Assembly (NCBI RefSeq): GCF_000003815.2
Contig: NC_049997.1
Span: forward strand, 16,231,189 to 16,295,188
DNA length: 64,000 nt
Direction of reading: 5' to 3'
Source: Branchiostoma floridae
Lineage: Eukaryota > Chordata > Leptocardii > Amphioxiformes > Branchiostomatidae
Shown here: one piece after another, positions 59,856 to 64,000 of the stretch
How positions within the stretch are numbered: the first letter of the stretch is position 1
Layout of the letters: each line of letters opens with the position of its first letter
The notes under the pieces: generated by a model
What the model was told of the DNA's origin: nothing
Database searches by the model: none
Seen by the model: the letters and a program-made list of their open reading frames with translations, nothing else
Made by a program: the position numbers and the translations under genes

Positions 59856-60583
59856 CAGGGCTCGAAATTCATTTTTGGTGCACTGGTGCACCCAGCTTAA
59901 AAAATTGGGTGCACCAAAAAATTTTTGGGTGCACCACTTAAATTTAAGTAATAACCTAATAGCGAAACTTAGTTACAAGCCATAAAAGTACCATGACAGA
60001 CATTTTTATTAGGCCTAGGAAAAAAAATGTTGTGTTTCCTGTTTCCCTACCTACCCTAAAAAAACCTGCCGACCCTAGACTTTTTTTTGGGTGGGCAGTG
60101 GAGTCACATAGCTTCCAGTTTAGAATTTTTATTTGGCCTGCTTCCTATTAAAGTAAAACACTGCTTGTCCCATCTAATGAAGGATAAATGTATCTATCAT
60201 GCACAAAATTAAAGTTTGACATTGAAAGACAAGTGTCATCATACCTTTCAGTTTACTTTGTTCAACTGTATTGTAAATATGTATCACTAGAATTTTGGCC
60301 AGCCTAAAAAAAATACAAGAAAAAAAAAAAGATAATCCCTACCTACCGACCCTAATTTTTTCAGGACTGAAACAGGAAACACAACATTTTTTTTCCTAGG
60401 CCTTATCTTTCTAACACTTAGATGTCAATAATATGATGTATACTAGTATATTTTGATATCCTTACATACATAAGCCTAAGAAAATATTTGGGTGCACCCT
60501 GTGCACCCACAGAAAATAATTGGGTGCACAGCTCCAATTTTGGGTGCACCTGGGTGCACATGCACCCAGTATTTCGAGCCCTG
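59856..60583. mobile_element. Inverted-repeat element with GGTGCACCC-type subterminal repeats
   Basis: Left end CAGGGCTCGAAATTCA, right end TATTTCGAGCCCTG. Many copies of TGGGTGCACC and its inverse lie within about 100 bases of both ends. CAGGG...CCCTG ends suggest hAT, but the left flank is a CA run, so the target duplication (CACAC shared) cannot be fixed. A second element is nested inside. Confidence 0.7.
60011..60403. mobile_element. Nested inverted-repeat element
   Basis: Left end AGGCCTAGGAAAAAAAATG then TTGTGTTTCCTGTTTC; right end is the inverse, GAAACAGGAAACACAA then CATTTTTTTTCCTAGGCCT. Further inside, CTACCTACCCT and GACCCTA occur near both ends. It sits inside the element at 59856-60583, so it inserted later. 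Confidence 0.7.
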
Positions 60584-60847
60584 CACACGAATTTCATTCA
60601 GTAAGTTTATTGAAAAGCACAAAACAAAAATAGGATGATTTATTACTAAGTCTGCCGTCTATCCCCAGGGACTTAACCTTTGACTCTTTAGGTCGTAAAT
60701 ATAATATCACACGATCCACACGCGATTCCAACCACCCACATAGCTACACATGAGTCACGAATGTCAATAGGGACAGACGAACTGCAGAAAATTCATGAAA
60801 ATAAATTTGGAGAAATATGATTATGAAGCATAAAAAGGCTTATCATT

Positions 60848-61085
60848 TAAACACAGGGCAGAAGGTGGAGCACAATCCTCTCATTCCACTGCAGTTTTTA
60901 CCTCCCCAACCATTTAATCACGGTCAGGTGTTGGTAACTACATTTTGTACATGTATTTTTACACCTGAGTAAAGTAAGGAAAGTTGTGTGAAGCCACTTT
61001 CTCAAGGGTGCTTGATTGGTAGCATGACATGTCACAGGATTTAAAACCAAGACCTCTGACTTCTGAGCCAAACAATCTGCAGTTA
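60848..61085 (-). repeat. SINE-like repeat, family E (reverse)
   Basis: Contains TTTTTACACCTGAGTAAAGT and CACTTTCTCAAGGG, with a degenerate tRNA-like head at its right end (reverse of GGATTTAAAACCAAGACCTC). It lies directly left of the hAT element. Confidence 0.5.
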
Positions 61086-61819
61086 TGACATTATGATCAC
61101 ACCAGTGTTTCCGCCAGAGGGGCGTCCACGGTCCACCCGTCCATTGACGGTCTCATTTCGTTTTGGACGGCTTGAACGCAAACAGAGGCCGTCCTCATAA
61201 AAAAAAATGCGACCCACATTTTGCCGAGAAATCTGTACAAAGTCGATAAATGTAAACCGCAGTTTTGTGTTTTGTATTGAAGCTAGACGCTTGGGGACGC
61301 CGTCCACAGTCAGAAAGCCGCTTACTGTTTGTTTTGCTATTGTTATGATTGTTGACAATGTCTGTCGGCGCCCTTTCGCATACGATAATCTCATTAAAAC
61401 CTGTTTTTCAAGGTCTCAGTTAAGCGAATTTTCCCTGCCACATTTCGAAAACTTGGCGGTAGGTCGATCTCGCTATTACACTACAAACTAATAGTTGTTA
61501 TTGGGAGAGATAACTTAATAAGAAAACACACTAACTTTGTCTAGATATTAAAAACTTTAGTCTCTGTTTTTATCATCAATCATCGTAAAACAAAACAAAA
61601 CACGATGATCAGAAACATGTGCCCACCGGGTGCTTGGCACGGGAAATCCCCGACCTCGTTCAAGTTCGTTATCGGCAACACAGCGGAAAAATAAAGTGTT
61701 CACATAAGAGGTGATGGACGTAAAAAACATCAAGTATAACTTTGGTTCCTTTTTATATGAGTTTTGAGCCCGCAAAATCTCCGAAAACGGCAGAAATTTT
61801 AGGGATAAATACGCATCAA

Positions 61820-61960
61820 AAATGGCGGTCAGTAGCTGTTGTGTATCCTAGCCAATCACAGCGCTAGTTTCCCGTGACGTCGCTAGCTTTCCCAGATCTC
61901 GCGAGAAGTCACCACGTGAGATTACGGGATTTCGGCCGCCATTACGCTCACTGTCGCCGA
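61820..61960. promoter_or_regulatory. Promoter-like CpG-rich segment inside the hAT element
   Basis: Within about 140 bases: AAAATGGCGG and GGCCGCCATT (YY1-type, facing opposite ways), a CCAAT box (AGCCAATCAC), TGACGTC (half-palindromic CRE), TCTCGCGAGA, and CACGTG. TCTCGCGAGA with YY1 and CCAAT sites is typical of housekeeping promoters. No gene begins here in the window. Function inferred from motifs only. Confidence 0.4.
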
Positions 61961-62230
61961 TAGACGATGTTTTTCGTCATTTCTGAACGCAAATTTCTCG
62001 ATCTATGGAAGGTTTTAGATGATTTATAAGTATACTACAACATAAAAGAGAATACATACAAATGCTATTTCTTTTTTGAAAGTCCAAGAACCGTTTCTAG
62101 AACTTTTTAAAAGTCGTAGTACCCGTTCGGTGCGGCATACCGGTACGCGGCACAGATCATAACACTTCGGCACTGAACTTAATCGGACGTTAGTTGTTTT
62201 GTTTTTTCTTGCGACAGTTAACCATTAACT

Positions 62231-62332
62231 TTAATTTTCGAGATTTTACAATTAAATTTAATTTTCGCGGTTTTACAATTAAATTTAATGTTCGCGGTTT
62301 TGCAATTAAATTTAATTTTCGCGGTTTTCGCG
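62231..62332. repeat. 27-bp tandem repeat in the hAT element
   Basis: Nearly four copies of TTAATTTTCGCGGTTTTACA followed by ATTAAAT, with few changes. It is read in the track as a 9-residue protein repeat, which is an artefact. Confidence 0.85.
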
Positions 62333-62559
62333 CCCCAAGGTGGACGGCCTCCCAGCTGAGGTCTGGCGGAAACACTGGATCACACGTAAACTAAAGCTCC
62401 GCCAATTTACTAGCATTTGGCAAAAATGTTAAACTTGTACTCTAGGCTAATCTAGGCTTTTTGCTTTGACGTCTTTTCAGGCATTTTGTCAGCATTTCTA
62501 TCTAAAGTATTTTGTCAGTTTTTTGTTTGAATCCAAGAAACAACCAATTTTTTGGGGGT

Positions 62560-62770
62560 CCGAGTCACGTTGGGTTGGGTACTGGTAGTACAGAAAATTT
62601 TGGTACTAGTACTGGTATGGTCCAGGTCCAGAGGATCAGGTTAAGGTCTGGACCTAATTAATTGTCTGTGAAAACTTGTGAATGGGCAATACTCCAAACA
62701 ATGGTCCATTTCACTACAAAGGAATCTGACGGTGTATTTCAACTTCTACTGGCATTTTAAAATCCTATCT
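62560..62770 (-). repeat. Fragment related to the 43.3-kb hAT MITE
   Basis: GGTCCAGAGGATCAGGT, GTCTGGACCT, AATGGTCCATTTCACTACAA and TACTGGCATTTTAAAATCC match the inverse of the right half of 43326-43733. Only one end is recognisable (GGGTTGGGTACTGGTA). Confidence 0.6.
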
Positions 62771-63195
62771 TCATGTAATCGTGTATTTTTTTCCAAACCA
62801 GTCCAACAAGAAAAAAGGTTACACTGTACCCACGCCGAGTGCAGACGTTATTGAGATACTTGAGTGGATTGATTCCAAGAAGGCTCAGGTGGCTACACAT
62901 ACTTTACCACCAGGAAGTCACCTTTGTCATGAACTTGGAGTCACCTGTTAGGCAGTGCCTTTGTTATACAAATATTGCATCATGGGGAGGAAATCTGATA
63001 CTATTTGAGAAATGACTAAGAATGATTCCCAGACAAATATACAGAATGACAAGTACAAATTTGAATATGAACGGATACGTGTGGCCATGCATGCATGTAC
63101 ATCGTACTAGTAGTACAATGTCTTGTTAATAATTGTTTGCTCAGGCAAACAGTACAAAGTGTAGAGTCCTTGCATACGTCGATAAACTGTTAGAG

Positions 63196-63375
63196 TGTAA
63201 GTTAGACATCCAGGTAAGGAGATACTCGATACTAGCAAGTTTTGTCCAGTTGCTTGAGTAAATTTTATAACAACTAAGACTATCTCCATCACATTCTGAA
63301 GAGAGGACAGAAATACTCCATCAACTGGACAAAACTTGCTACTGGTCAGACGTTTCAGACAGCAACCGCACTGTC
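63196..63375 (+). repeat. Dispersed repeat, family B copy with an internal hairpin
   Basis: GTTAGACATCCAGGTAAGGA at the left, CAGTTGCTTGAGTAAA in the middle, and GGTCAGACGTTTCAGACAGC at the right. The arms ACTAGCAAGTTTTGTCCAGT (63231) and the near-inverse ACTGGACAAAACTTGCTACT (63321) can pair around about 70 bases. Confidence 0.6.
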
Positions 63376-64000
63376 TCGTCAACATTTTTAAAGTAAACTC
63401 TACTTTTTTTAAAGAATATACAGTCTACTTTTTTCAAGACTATACAGATTCACGACCACTTAATACACTGACGACAAGACAACTACTGTTCCCTTATATT
63501 AAGTTATTGCCAAGAAAGTTGTAGTGACCTACTGTGACCTGATTTTGTCTGTGACAAACTAGTTTATGAGTACATGTGTGAAAAAGCAGTTCTTTTTCTG
63601 ATGCGAGGCAGTTCATTTGGTTTGAACTACATCAGGTTGAATGAACATGAAACAAGTGTAAAGCCGTTCACAGTTAATAAAGCTATGCCCTATGACGCAG
63701 GAGGAAATTTTCATTTAAAGAAATTTGGACCCAATTACATGTTGTAAGATACGGCATGGGGCTATAAAAATAAGGGCATCACTAGTAGACAATTCTTTGG
63801 AAACACAATTTGTGGTCAGGGGCTGTTCTATTCATAACATTACTGTCAGAAATTGAGGAGTAAATCTAAACTAATACAATCGTAGAGCAATTCATAATGA
63901 AATTGGGGAAAACTGGTAGCTCAAGTTATCTAATAGTACTTCCCTGGTACAGTAAAGAAAAGCATGGCGAAAATACGTAGAAGAAATGGCCAACATACAT
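63376..64000. other. Right edge, no gene recognised
   Basis: AT-rich DNA; the ORF at 63336-63524 begins in the family B repeat and has no domain. Nothing further seen to the window edge. Confidence 0.4.

Larger units (their letters stand above)
61103..62377. mobile_element. hAT-type element, 1.27 kb, perfect 8-bp target duplication
   Basis: Ends CAGTGTTTCCGCCAGA and TCTGGCGGAAACACTG are exact inverses, and GATCACAC is repeated directly outside (61095-61102 and 62378-62385). Next to the ends are GGACGGC/GGTGGAC words. No transposase domain is visible, so it is non-autonomous. The interior holds promoter-like DNA and a 27-bp tandem repeat. Confidence 0.88.

Noticed and set aside
62190-62394. 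Repeat protein with KFNFRGFTI units
   Set aside because: Product of a 27-bp noncoding tandem repeat inside a hAT element; open on both strands by periodicity.

Overview
This is animal nuclear DNA. Genes are split into many short exons with GT/AG introns, there are C2H2 zinc-finger arrays, and small inverted-repeat transposons, a tRNA-type SINE and microsatellites are common. The gene set (EML-type WD40 protein, KCTD/BTB cluster, Bcl-2-family protein close to BCL2L14, leucine-rich-repeat protein with a C-terminal death domain, young zinc-finger duplicates) and the transposon load suggest an invertebrate deuterostome, most likely a lancelet (Branchiostoma). The species is an inference. Positions 9926-10025 are a 100-N assembly gap. 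Layout: (1) 1-7.6 kb holds two divergent zinc-finger genes, a minus-strand gene running off the left edge and a plus-strand gene at 6.6 kb. They are the arms of one large inverted duplication that includes promoters, noncoding first exons, introns and coding exons. (2) 7.6-11 kb is repeat-rich: a ~0.6-kb tandem duplication, a 1.15-kb TA-flanked inverted-repeat element, the gap and a dispersed repeat. (3) 11.06-17.8 kb is a minus-strand gene for an LRR protein with linker exons and a split death domain; its introns hold a mariner-derived element and copies of a dispersed repeat. (4) 20.5-42 kb is a minus-strand EML-like gene whose 17 coding exons join in one continuous frame (about 937 codons). 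Its largest intron (27.9-35.35 kb) contains three tandem two-exon KCTD-like genes on the opposite strand, two intact and one with a broken first exon. (5) 44.5-58 kb is a minus-strand Bcl-2-family gene with BH3, BH1-like and BH2-like segments, and two candidate first coding exons that both join exon 2 in frame. (6) 58-64 kb has no gene I can support. It has several inverted-repeat elements, including a hAT-type element with a perfect 8-bp target duplication and promoter-like DNA inside. Two genes (LRR-death domain and Bcl-2 family) point to cell-death or innate-immune signalling, but nothing in the sequence shows that these neighbours act together. All multi-exon models were assembled by eye from splice signals, reading phase and homology to families as I know them; no alignment or search was run.
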